Shown in pieces: positions 34,934-45,424 of a DNA stretch of 64,000 bases. Source of the DNA: Zychaea mexicana (Eukaryota > Mucoromycota > Mucoromycetes > Mucorales > Lichtheimiaceae). The notes under the pieces were generated by a model. The model was not told where the DNA came from. It was given only the letters and a program-made list of their open reading frames with translations, and searched no databases. Within the stretch, counting starts at the first letter, position 1. Each line of letters starts with the position of its first letter. The DNA lies in the NCBI RefSeq assembly GCF_025766255.1, contig NW_026516817.1, forward strand, positions 1 through 64,000, read 5' to 3'. A program made the translations under genes and the position numbers.

Positions 34934-37071
34934 ATAGGACCACACGACCACAAAGGTAACCACAAAAAAATAGAAGAACTGAAAGATGATGTTTTATTCA
35001 AAAAGATGACCTATATTTATACTGTTTTCTAAGTCTAAAAATATACAAATGATGCTGCGGATATAATCGTGGTAATGACAAAGGTGATGATGTTGATGAT
35101 TGATGTTGCGCATCAAGGAAGTACAAGAGTAAGTAGCTGCACATTACGTCAGGGATGACTTAGCAACCACAGTAAAAGAAGTATCTATAGTTATTAAAAT
35201 AACCGGATGTTGTACTACTGTCGAGTCGCTTTTTAGTAGGTGGATCCGTAGCCAATGAGAAAGGATAAGAGCAAAGGGTAATCAGAGAGGATAGAGGGTT
35301 GTTAAAAGATACTTTTTATTGCTTGTGATAATGTGGCTACTTATAATCTTTTTCTAATAAAGTGTCTTCTCGTTTGCCATATGATACAACCATATAATGT
35401 GCTACAATTGCAATGCTGTTGGATCCTGAATTCTACTCGTTGCTTGTGTGTTCGTTTGTATGGTTCAAACTTTATAAATCTTTATTAAATGGCCGTATAA
35501 GCGCTTCGCCAATCGCATACTCACTAAAGCCTGGTCGCCGTGACTAGTGAACAAAAACCCCATGAGTCAGAAGGGGAAAATGTAGAGTAAAATGATACAG
35601 AGCTTGAGAGAAAACAAAAGGGGAGTATCTAGGGGTTACAAGAGTGCACAAAGGTTAAGAGAGATAAAAGGTGGGGCGGGAGCTTGCAGCTACAAAGTGG
35701 CAAGGGATAGGGAATCTTTTTTTTTAATGTGTTTCTTTTCTTTCTTTCTTTTTTTTGTTTGTAAAGAACTAGTATAAGTAATTAGGTGTGGGGGAGAGCG
35801 AATAGAAAAGAGATAGGTCATAGGTGTGATTCAGCATTGGTTTGATCAAGCCACCGCAAAAAGTCGTCGCACGCGGTGGTGGCAATGCTAGTGTCTTTGG
35901 TGAATAAGTCGTCTTCGTGGCATAAACGATCGCTGTCTCAGAGTAAGCTGGTAAGTCGGCACCAATAAGAGCACCAATAATGTTTGGTAATGCTGCTGCG
36001 AGGGCAAGTTCTTAGTAACGAGCTGAGTATGAAGGAGATAGGATCCAGGATTACAAAAGGAACTTGTAGACACACATATGCTTACAGATAGATGATGACA
36101 TGGTCCTAAGATAGGTGATGGTGATCTGAGCAATTGTGGCAGATTGCCTCCAGACGACCATTCGGCATCCAGCCAAGATGCCAATGTATGAGACGACTTT
36201 GATGATAGTATTGCATCGGCAGCTAAACAATTGGATCGACACCTAGTGTAGGAAGGCAAGCAGAGAGTAATTTAGCATACAGGCCAATACGAGTAGTTTC
36301 AAAAACGGCAGTATATAGGTTCCAATACCATGTGATAAGGGATATTAAACTATAACAAGTAAACTTGCCAGGTTTAATTATCTACTCATGTAAGTGTGAA
36401 CCACCCATAGTCCACATCTTACATCTCTAAATATCATTAATAAGTAACATTTCGTCCTTCGTCCTCATGTTAAGGAGATATTTACTCACTACTGTTGTTG
36501 CACTGCTACTAATTATCATATAATATCAGACTTTTAAAGGATTAATCTTAATCTTGGGAATCAACCACAGTTATAAGAAACCTAAATTCAGAAAATATTT
36601 AAAAAAATATCTAAAAATATTAAAATCATTATTATATCTTTTATTTTTTATATTATAATTTGGATCTATTATTTTTCTGTAAATAATTAATTATTTTTTT
36701 TATCAATAGTTGAGGATTAATTCCCAAGGCTTCTTTCTTGATAAATGGCACCTCTTGAGGAGGGAGACGTTGCCACAATATGGTGTGTTGCAGGTGATGG
36801 TATTGGCTTGTAGAGACGACAGATAGTCGCAGGTAGATGAGCTTGTATATTTATATATTATCAATGTATTTTAGTGTGGTGGAATTCTGTTGTAATTGTT
36901 TACTGCCTGGCAAAAGTGTTGCGCCGCCAAAACAGAATAATTAAAGGCCAGTCATTTTTACTACAACAAAACTATGGCTAGAACAATTCTTTACTACTAC
37001 TACTATTTATGATGAAAAGCTGGGAGTATGGTGTAGGGTATGTCTGTCGTAAAACCAATAACGACACGTTG
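34934..37071. other. gene-free, increasingly AT-rich
   Basis: No coding region is supported in these 2.1 kb. Near 36490 the sequence TACTCACTACTGTTG recurs at about 42110, and GAGGATTAATTCCCAAGG near 36712 resembles sequence near 39115, suggesting fragments of a shared mobile element. CTTGAGGAGGGAGACGTTGCC at 36753 looks like the end of a retroelement polyprotein but is too short to assign. Confidence 0.35.
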
Positions 37072-37143
37072 GGGGATATGGCCTAGTGGTATGGCGTCTG
37101 CTTTGCATGCAGAAGATCCCGAGTTCGATCCTCGGTGTCTCCA
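37072..37143 (+). tRNA. tRNA-Ala (anticodon TGC)
   Basis: The 72-base sequence folds as a complete cloverleaf without an intron. The acceptor GGGGATA pairs with TGTCTCC, including the G3-U70 wobble that identifies alanine tRNAs. The D arm is GCC/GGC, the anticodon stem TCTGC/GCAGA encloses TTTGCAT with anticodon TGC, and the T arm is CCGAG-TTCGATC-CTCGG. The discriminator base is A. The A-box and B-box (GTTCGATCC) are intact, so it should be transcribed by RNA polymerase III. Confidence 0.95.
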
Positions 37144-37169
37144 TAACTTGAAGCAATTCAAATTCAATC

Positions 37170-37175
37170 TTTTTT
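37170..37175 (+). terminator. RNA polymerase III terminator of tRNA-Ala
   Basis: A run of six T residues lies 27 bases after the tRNA end and is the first T run long enough to stop RNA polymerase III. Confidence 0.75.
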
Positions 37176-37489
37176 CAGAGGTGGCGAATTTATTTTTTTT
37201 TGTGTTGTTGTCATTGTCGTGATTTATATAGATAGAAAACCACAGGAGTAGCCCACACAGAGAGAACCACAAAGAAGGAGAAGACTATGAAGAGTAATAC
37301 CGACAGGTGACCACAAAGATAATACGATAGTAGATAGATACCTTCTATTGTGATTGTTGATCCAAGGTATTTATACCTTTTGATCAACTTATAGGAATCA
37401 ATAAAATATACAATATCAACATTACTAATACGATAACAATCTGATGAAGGTTGATGAATAATCGTGGAAGGAGTAAAGGGGATTGGTGC

Positions 37490-38332
37490 TAGGGGTCGCA
37501 ATTGGATGGGTCGGGTTGGGTCAAGGGTCTGACCTGTTGACCTGTGGGTCAAAAAATCACGGACCCGACCCAACCCATTCAACCCGACGGGTCAAGACTG
37601 ATTTCGATATGATGATAAAGGAAGTGTCAATCAACCTGAACTTGAGCACTCGAAGTACAAAACTCCATATATATATATATATATATATATAGCTCTCCAA
37701 GATGATGGCACACAAATTCCTAGCAGTGCTAGTAAGATCTACTTTCAAAGGTAAAGGGTTTTGTGCCATCACAAAAGAAATTGCTTGGGCTCACATGTAT
37801 TAAAGAAAGCATAATATTTAAAGTGTGGTTGAAAATTGACTTCCCTATATGCCCCTTATCCTTTTCCCTTTTCCCTTTTCTTTTCACTTCTTTCTTCTTC
37901 CTTCAATTTTCTTTTCTCAATTCCTTTTCTGTCTTTTGTTAAATCGCGTCTCTTACTGCTACCTATTATTGTATACTCTCATTGCACTATTGCTACTTCT
38001 TGACTCCTATCATATATATTGCTTATAGCTTACTTATCCTATACTGTTGAATATAAAGTATAATCCCACAATAAGAAGAATTAAGTACGTTTTATGCTAT
38101 AGTTTTATAGCAGACATATTGACAACTAATGATGTTTCCCAACAAGAAGATTGACTACTTAAATATAAGTACCTCATACATATTATATGTATACACGGGT
38201 CACGACGGGTCAACAGGTCGGGTCAAGGGTTGGACGGGTCGACCCACGGGTCAGAAAAGCATCAACCTGACCCGTTGACCCGTCCTCAACCTGCGGGTTA
38301 GTTTTGACCCGCAGGTCAGATTGTGGCCCCTA
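37490..38332 (+). mobile_element. non-autonomous hAT-like element, copy 1
   Basis: An 843-bp element begins TAGGGGTCGCAAT and ends in the imperfect complement (reverse TAGGGGCCACAAT). Its ends are full of GGGTC/GACCC direct and inverted repeats, and the middle has a TA microsatellite (about 37665-37691) and pyrimidine-rich AT sequence. There is no coding capacity. An inverted copy lies at 39722-40580. The TAGGGG-type terminus and 8-bp flank behaviour suggest the hAT superfamily. No matching autonomous element is in the window. Confidence 0.7.
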
Positions 38333-39383
38333 GTTACTATAGTACTGAAAATATTTATTATTCTTCTCTTTTCAATATAGTAATGGTCGTGCATATAATT
38401 TTTATAAAAATTGAACTTAGTATACAATTTAAAGGTACATTATCAAATATAAGCTATAAAAATGGAAAGTTTTATTGGAGTTGTGGGTGAATATATATAT
38501 AAAGATAATGAAGATATTATAAATTATAAAAAAGATTAAAACATGAAATAAATAAGTTGATTATACATCAATGGTCTTTTCATAAATGAGTGGCTAAAAG
38601 TATTAATTATATATAAACATTATACATTAGTCTCTATTAGCAGTGTTGCATTTCTTTACTGCAAAAAGAACAAGTATCATTGTTGTATTAGTAACTAGTT
38701 ATTAAAGGTAGTACTCAGCTGAGCCAATAAAATTTATTTAATCATAATCTTTGATTATGACTAGATGAAAAAAAAAGAATTTTTTTCTTTATATAGTTAT
38801 TGTTCTTTAGTTATTAAATTTTGATTTAGCTATTAAAATTATTATTTTTCATAAGATAATAATATTTCTGTAAACATTAAGGTAATGTAGTACCCACGTA
38901 CTTATCCCCTGTCTTAGAGTTCAAAAGTCACTCCCACCAATATTAATGGAAGTGCAACTGAAGTATAAATAATATCTATAATATTTGTTATAAATAACAA
39001 TATTATAATATTTTATTATACTGTCAAGCGTTCTAAAAAAAATCTAACTTCATTGATTTTTTATTGAACTGGGCGTCGTCGTACCTCCTAGCCTGTTTTT
39101 TCTCAAACATAATAGTTGAGATTAATCCTAATGTTGAGAATCTTATAGAGTTTGAGAAATTATTTTTTTAATTAAAAAATTAATTTCATTATTTATTATA
39201 ATCTTTTTAAAATTATATTCTCTATAATTTTTTTATTTATTTATTATCTTATTAAAGACATAATATTAAGGTTTACCTTCCACTGGTTGTCAGTAAACCA
39301 TTCATGCAACAAGTAGTCCAATATTGCTAAAGCATATTACAACTATACAATATATATCTATTGGCTCTGATATTCTGTTACTG
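38333..39383. other. AT-rich spacer between inverted elements
   Basis: This is 1.05 kb of very AT-rich DNA with no ORF of note. It begins with the octamer GTTACTAT that is also found, as its complement, next to copy 2 of the hAT-like element. Confidence 0.5.
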
Positions 39384-39721
39384 GGAAAAACGGTGTGTGT
39401 TAAATATTTAAAAGTGGTTGAGTACTAGTTGAATATTAGCTGATATTCAACTAGTATTCAACTGATATTCAACTGATGTTCGACGTTGAATATGTGCAAT
39501 ATTCAACTAATATTGAACCATTGAATATCTGCTGATATTCACCTAATACTCAACTGATATTACACTGATATTCAACCTTACTTTGCTCCAACATTTACCT
39601 AGCATTCACCTAATATTACACTGATATTCAACTATCATTTTGTGCCGACGTTTACCTAGTATTACCCTACTTTCATCCTAATCGTCATCATCATTACTTC
39701 CAACACCAACCTAGTGTTACC
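39384..39721 (+). repeat. subterminal repeat array, second copy
   Basis: The terminus GGGAAAAACGGTGTGTG is followed by about twenty imperfect copies of CTGATATTCAACT or related motifs, then by diverging CACCTAATATTAC units. The same terminus occurs in inverse orientation at 34933, so the two ends face each other across 4.4 kb. The right part is interrupted by the hAT-like element at 39722. Confidence 0.6.
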
Positions 39722-40580
39722 TAGGGGTCGTAATCTGACCTGCAGGTCAAAACCAACCCGCAGGTTGAGGACGGGTCAATGGGTCAGGTTGATGCTTTTC
39801 TGACCCACGGGTCGACCCATCCAACCCTTGACCCGACCTGTTGACCCGTCGTGACCTATGTATATATATAATATGTATGAGGTACTTATATTTAAGTAGT
39901 CAATCTTCTTGTTGGGAAACATCATTAGTTGTCAATATGTCTGCTATAGAACTATAGCATAAAACGTACTTAATTCTTTTTATTGTGGGACTATACTTTA
40001 TATTCAACAGTATGGGATAAGTAAGCTATAAGCAATATATATGATAGGAGTAAAGAAGTAGCAATAGTGCAATAAGAATATACAATAGAGGGTGGCAGTA
40101 AGAGACGCGATTTAACAAAAGACAGAAAAGGAATTGAGAAAAGAAAATTGAAGGAAGAAGAAAGTAGTGAAGAGAAAAGGGAAAAGGGAAAAGGATAAGG
40201 GGCATATAGGGAAGTCGATTTTCAACCACACTTTAAATATTATGCTTTCTTTAAAGCATGTGAGCCCAAGCGATTTCTTTTGTGATGGCACAGAACCCTT
40301 TACCTTTAAGAAAAATCACTCAAAACGTAGATGTTGCTAGCACTGCTAGAAAATTTGCCTGCCATCATCTTAGAGAGCTATATATATATAGAGTTTTGCA
40401 CTTCCAGTGCTCAAGTTCAGGCTGATCGACACTTCCTTCATCACTACAATGAAATCAGTCTTGACCCGTCAACCCGAGTTTTGACCCGTTGGGTTGAACG
40501 AATCGGGTCGGGTCAGTGTTTCCCACGGGTCAACGCATCAGACCCTTGACCTGACCCGACCCATCCAATTGCGACCCCTA
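39722..40580 (-). mobile_element. non-autonomous hAT-like element, copy 2 (inverted)
   Basis: An 859-bp copy of the element at 37490, in reverse orientation and collinear along its whole length, including the TA run (shorter here, 40379-40391), the AGGG-rich ends and the segment TGAGCCCAAGCGATTTC. It ends in CGACCCCTA followed by ATAGTAAC. It has no coding capacity. Confidence 0.7.
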
Positions 40581-40757
40581 ATAGTAACTAATTAAATAAT
40601 ATAATTTTCTAAGTTATTAGATCAAAATAAAGCTATAGTATATTAGTGATAAATGTTTTCAATTAAGATTATAAAAAAAGGTATAAATTTAAGATTATTT
40701 TCATATCAAGCTTAATATTTTAATATATAGTACACATAATATCATGATCTGTAATTA

Positions 40758-41093
40758 ATGTTTAGTCCCCTATATATTTTGATTATAAGAATGGTTATAC
40801 TCGATACAGACATTCCTTGTGGCTATATCACTAGGATAAGACATACTTCAGTACTGAAGTACCCCACAGATGAAGAAGATTACATTATGAAGATGGTTCC
40901 ACTCCTGAAGCTAGTAGTGTATGGTAAGATGGTAATGGAAAATATGCAGCAGCTATGCAATAATATGCATGCTGTACCAGCTGTTGTAATGCTAGTAGAG
41001 CCGAGTCTCATTCCACCTTCGTTCGTAGCAGTAGAGGGAGGTAGACCCCTAGTTACTATTTTTCATGTAAACAAAAACTTGAGAATTATTTAA
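40758..41093 (+). pseudogene. fragment of an unrecognised protein, repeated at 48.4-48.6 kb
   Basis: From about 40853 the frame encodes LKYPTDEEDYIMKMVPLLKL, then VVYGKMVMENMQQLCNN and VPAVVMLVEPSL. The same peptide is encoded on the opposite strand at 48391-48617 with a few substitutions. The match begins abruptly at TCAGTACTGAAGTACCCC, so residues before this point belong to other DNA. After VAVEGG the frame runs into AT-rich inserted sequence. I do not recognise the family. It is either part of a mobile element ORF or an exon captured by one. Confidence 0.4.
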
Positions 41094-42250
41094 GGTTGAG
41101 AAAAATCTTAATAGTTAAGAATTTATATAATAATCTTAAAACAAAAATACAAATTTTTTTAATTTAATATTTTAATTATAATTATTATCTATATCACTTC
41201 AATAATTTTGTTTTTAAAAACATATTTCATCATATAAAGATTTTTTAGGAATTTAATTTTTGATTTAATTAAAAAACAGAACATTAATCCTTCTGTAATT
41301 CTTATTATTATATCATAGAGAAAGGAATTAATGTTATTAATTTTATAGAGTAAAAAGAATTACTTTTAATCTAGTAATATAAATATATAATTATTTTTTT
41401 AAATCTGTATAATAAAACATTAGTTATTTAAGAATATATTTATAATGAATAATAATTTTCTGGAAATTAAAAAGATGAAAAATAAAAGTTTTTTACTTCT
41501 ACTAGATATAGTATATCTTGAATTAATTTTTATTGTTTTTTAAGAGAAGATTTATCAGATGATTAGTTTATAGGTAAATGTTTATCCATTTATTTACTTT
41601 TTAATTTTTATTTGATAAATCTATATTATTTATAAATATTTTATGTTTAAAAAAGAAAAACATTATATAATTCTAATAGTAGTAATTACAGATATTATTT
41701 TTAAATTTTAAAGCATTTAAGAACAATCTGAATGTTGATTTTTATAAAAAAATAATAATAACTTAATATAATTAAATTTAAATTAATAATTTAAATAATC
41801 TTATTTTTTTCAAGAAATTTATTATAAAATCTCAAATATAAGCATAATGTTTAGCCCTTGCACAATCACCTACTTCATCAAAGCACTCTTGCTCAAAGTG
41901 AACTTTGCCTTATTATTCATCTTAATATATATATACTCATGAAGTTTTATCAGTTAGAATATTAAACCACAATAGCTAAAGTTGTTACATTTAACAATCC
42001 TATACATAAAAGGCTTGCACATCCCCATCAACCTTCCACCTCTATATATCATAATCTAGCTATATTTCGTTGACAAGCTCCTCAAGTAGAGGAGGGGTTT
42101 ACTCACTACTGTTGCGCTGGGTTTAATCATTTTAGCTAATAACATTTATAGTGTCTAAATAATTTCGATCTAAATTTGAAACTCTTTATCTAAACCAATT
42201 AAAATTATAAAATTAAAAAAAGTCTAGAAAATCAAGATTTTCTTATTTTT

Positions 42251-42434
42251 TTATTTCTTTATAATTCCCTGTTAATATCAATTAATTAAAGTTTTAACAA
42301 ATTTAAATTTGTTGAACCTTTAGTTATTAATAATTAACTCCCTTATTTCTTTATAATTCCCTGTTAATATCAATTAATTAAAGTTTTAACAAATTTAAAT
42401 TTGTTGAACCTTTAGTTATTAATAATTAACTCCC
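42251..42434. repeat. 92-bp tandem direct duplication
   Basis: Two adjacent, essentially identical 92-bp copies (42251-42342 and 42343-42434) begin TTATTTCTTTATAATTCCC and end AATTAACTCCC. The near identity in such AT-rich DNA marks a recent duplication. Confidence 0.85.
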
Positions 42435-42555
42435 TTAGTAATACAAAATTATTGGTTGTTCTGAATATATAATATCTTAAATCACTGAGCTCATTGTCGC
42501 TGTGAAGGATAGAAAACAATCTTGTTTGTATTAAATGACCAAATTTTAGCTATTC

Positions 42556-42880
42556 ATTTTATTTTCAAGTAAATCCATATAATTATCATTAAAATCTTCT
42601 TACCAAATCCATTTATTATGTGAATTATCATAATCTTTCCATTTAACATAATATTTCATTCGTTTTTTAAATTTCCTATGTTCTATAATTCTTTCAACTT
42701 CAAAACTATCATCATCTATATAATTATCATTTTCTATATCTATATTATTTATTGGTAATTCATTGCTATGATTATCATTAAAGTAGTTTCGATTAAATAT
42801 ATCTTGTTGATTAGTCATATCTGTAATTCTTAATATATCAAATTCATATATAATGCTATTTATATTATTATTTCGACCAA
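42556..42880 (-). pseudogene. truncated second copy of the chromodomain-transposase C-terminus
   Basis: The minus strand encodes DSFEVERIIEHRKFKKRMKY, then YVKWKDYDNSHNKWIW, nearly identical to the C-terminal chromodomain of the transposase at 45425-46567. Where the intact copy has a CAA codon after WIW, this copy has TAA (42598-42600), a C-to-T change. The match stops near 42880, so the DDE catalytic part is missing. Confidence 0.75.
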
Positions 42881-43136
42881 TAAAAAAAAACTAAATTTGT
42901 ATATATAATTAAAATAGACAATATTATAAACAATGAACTTTCAAAAATAAATCATAAATACTAGCAATTTTTGGATAACTATAAAGATATCTGAATATAA
43001 GTATAGAGAAGAAATAAAAAATATAACAAATATACAGAAAATTAAGCAAGAATTAGTAGATAAATTAGGATACATTCCCATTTTCTTTTTTCTAATAGTT
43101 ATTTTTAATAAATATGATTATAAAGGTCTTAACTAT

Positions 43137-43262
43137 AGCAGCATCCCTTTTTCTATAACTGCATCCCTTTTTTCTATAGTAGCATCCCTTTTTCTATAGC
43201 AGCATCCTTTTTTCTATAGCAGCATCCCTTTTTCTATAGGTGCATCCCTTTTTCTATAGATG
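43137..43262. repeat. small satellite cluster of the 20-bp family
   Basis: Six to seven units of the CCCTTTTTCTATAGCAGCAT repeat lie here, about 470 bp away from the main array at 43727. The intervening DNA is unrelated AT-rich sequence plus a short GC-richer segment at 43538-43690. Confidence 0.9.
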
Positions 43263-43537
43263 GATAATCAGTAATAGTAAAATATCCAAATAAGTTATAT
43301 ATAGAAAATATTATGTAGTTTATTATTTGAAATAGATATTTTATATATTTATATTTATATATTAAAATTGTTGATAAAAAAAAATACTTAGAAAAAAATA
43401 TTATAATTTATTTATTATTTATCTTCATGTTTAATTTTCTTTTAGATTTAAAAAACTAAGTTTTTTGTTTTATAATTTTAATTTTGTTTTGTAGGATAAT
43501 ATTAAATTGGTAAAAAATAAAATACAATATATTAATT

Positions 43538-43690
43538 AGTGGTGGCAGAATGGTAATGAGCATATCCCTTCTTTAGGCAAGGAAAACTTGGACGCAGCCT
43601 AACTTGACAATGATATTTAGAGATGGAAGGTTGCAGAGGGAGGCAAGCCTTCCATGGGTAATTAACATTACCAACGCCTTCCTTTAAATT
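43538..43690. other. GC-richer segment, origin unknown
   Basis: A 150-bp segment of nearly balanced composition is embedded in AT-rich DNA. It starts TGGTGGCAGAATGGTAATG, which fits the RNA polymerase III A-box consensus (TGGCAGAATGG), and contains inverted GGTAAT/ATTACC pieces at its edges (43551 and 43661-43672). No B-box is visible, so a tRNA or SINE call is not supported. Confidence 0.3.
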
Positions 43691-43726
43691 AGAATTAAAA
43701 AAATATATATAAATAACCATTTATTC

Positions 43727-45355
43727 ATCATAGTAGCATCCCTTTTTCTATAGTAGCATCCCTTTTTCTATAGCAGCATCCCTTTTTCTATAGCAGCATC
43801 CCTTTTTCTATAGCAGCATCCCTTTTTCTATAGCAGCATCCCTTTTTCTATAGCAGCATCCCTTTTTCTATAGCAGCATCCCTTTTTCTATAGCAGCATC
43901 CCTTTTTCTATAGGTGCATCCCTTTTTCTATAGGTGCATTCCTTTTTCTATAGCAGCATCCCTTTTTCTATAGGTGCATCCCTTTTTCTATAGGCGCATC
44001 CCTTTTTCTATAGGCGCATCCCTTTTTCTATAGGTGCATCCCTTTTTCTATAGGTACATCCCTTTTTCTATTATGGCATCCCTTTTTCTATAGGTGCATC
44101 CCTTTTTCTATAGCAGCATCCCTTTTTCTATAGGTGCATCCCTTTTTCTATAGCAGCATCCCTTTTTCTATAGCAGCATCCCTTTTTCTATAGCAGCATC
44201 CCTTTTTCTATAGCAGCATCCCTTTTTCTATAGCAGCATCCTTTTTTCTATTATGGCATCCCTTTTTCTATTATGGCATCCCTTTTTCTATTATGGCATC
44301 CCTTTTTCTATTATGGCATCCCTTTTTCTATAACAGCATCCCTTTTTCTATAGCAGCATCCCTTTTTCTATAGCAGCATCCCTTTTTCTATAGCAGCATC
44401 CTTTTTTCTATTATGGCATCCTTTTTTATATAGCAGCATCCCTTTTTCTATAGCAGCATCCTTTTTTCTATTATGGCATCCCTTTTTCTATAGGTGCATC
44501 CCTTTTTCTATAGCAGCATCCCTTTTTCTATAGCAGCATCCCTTTTTCTATAGCAGCATCCCTTTTTCTATAGCAGCATCCTTTTTTCTATTATGGCATC
44601 CCTTTTTCTATAGGTGCATCCCTTTTTCTATAGCAGCATCCCTTTTTCTATAGCAGCATCCTTTTTTCTATTATGGCATCCTTTTTTATATAGCAGCATC
44701 CCTTTTTCTATAGCAGCATCCCTTTTTCTATAGGTGCATCCCTTTTTCTATAGCAGCATCCCTTTTTCTATAGCAGCATCCCTTTTTCTATAGCAGCATC
44801 CCTTTTTCTATAGCAGCATCCCTTTTTCTATAGCAGCATCCCTTTTTCTATAGCAGCATCCATTTTTCTATTATGGCATCCCTTTTTCTACTATGGCATC
44901 CCTTTTTCTATTATGGCATCCCTTTTTCTATAACAGCATCCCTTTTTCTATAGCATCATCCCTTTTTCTATAGCAGCATCCCTTTTTCTATAGCAGCATC
45001 CTTTTTTCTATTATGGCATCCCTTTTTCTATAGGTGCATCCCTTTTTCTATAGCAGCATCCCTTTTTCTATAGCAGCATCCTTTTTTCTATTATGGCATC
45101 CTTTTTTATATAGCAGCATCCCTTTTTCTATAGCAGCATCCCTTTTTCTATAGGTGCATCCCTTTTTCTATAGCAGCATCCCTTTTTCTATAGCAGCATC
45201 CCTTTTTCTATAGGTGCATCCCTTTTTCTATAGCAGCATCCCTTTTTCTATAGCAGCATCCCTTTTTCTATAGCAGCATCCCTTTTTCTATAGGTGCATC
45301 CCTTTTTCTAATAACTACATCCCTTTTTCTATAGGTACATCCCTTTTTCTAAGGT
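43727..45355. repeat. 20-bp minisatellite array, about 80 units
   Basis: Units of exactly 20 bp, GCATCCCTTTTTCTATAGCA, run head to tail. Variation is confined mainly to the 4-5 bases before GCATCC, giving four classes: TAGCA, TAGGT, TTATG and TAACA. The rare variant CTTTTTTATA recurs at 44421, 44681 and 45101 in the same local context, so blocks of 13-30 units were duplicated as higher-order units. The strand is strongly pyrimidine-biased. The array ends directly at the open frame of the DDE transposase. Confidence 0.95.
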
Positions 45356-45424
45356 CCATATGTATTTATAGAAAAAGGTTTATGTTTATTATATCATTTA
45401 ATAACAGGTAAATCTATAAGAGAT

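Larger units (their letters stand above)
40850..42880. repeat. left arm of a large interrupted palindrome
   Basis: In reverse orientation this arm matches 46227-48617 in blocks: the LKYPTDEED peptide region, CAATCACCTACTTCATCAAA, the GAGCTCATTGTCGCTGTGAA segment at about 42487, and the chromodomain coding region. The arms are interrupted by different insertions: 41040-41855 (AT-rich) and about 42000-42440 in this arm, 46604-48228 in the other. Confidence 0.65.

Noticed and set aside
36753..36800. LTR retrotransposon polyprotein end and LTR start
   Set aside because: Only a few codons resemble such an end, with no primer-binding site, no paired LTR and no reverse transcriptase motif nearby.
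34933..39384. One 4.5-kb transposon bounded by CACACCGTTTTT ends
   Set aside because: The termini face inward and their subterminal arrays extend outward, so they belong to two different elements, not to the DNA between them.
43727..45355. Possible CRISPR array
   Set aside because: The units are contiguous 20-bp repeats with no unique spacers, and the genome is eukaryotic. It is a minisatellite.
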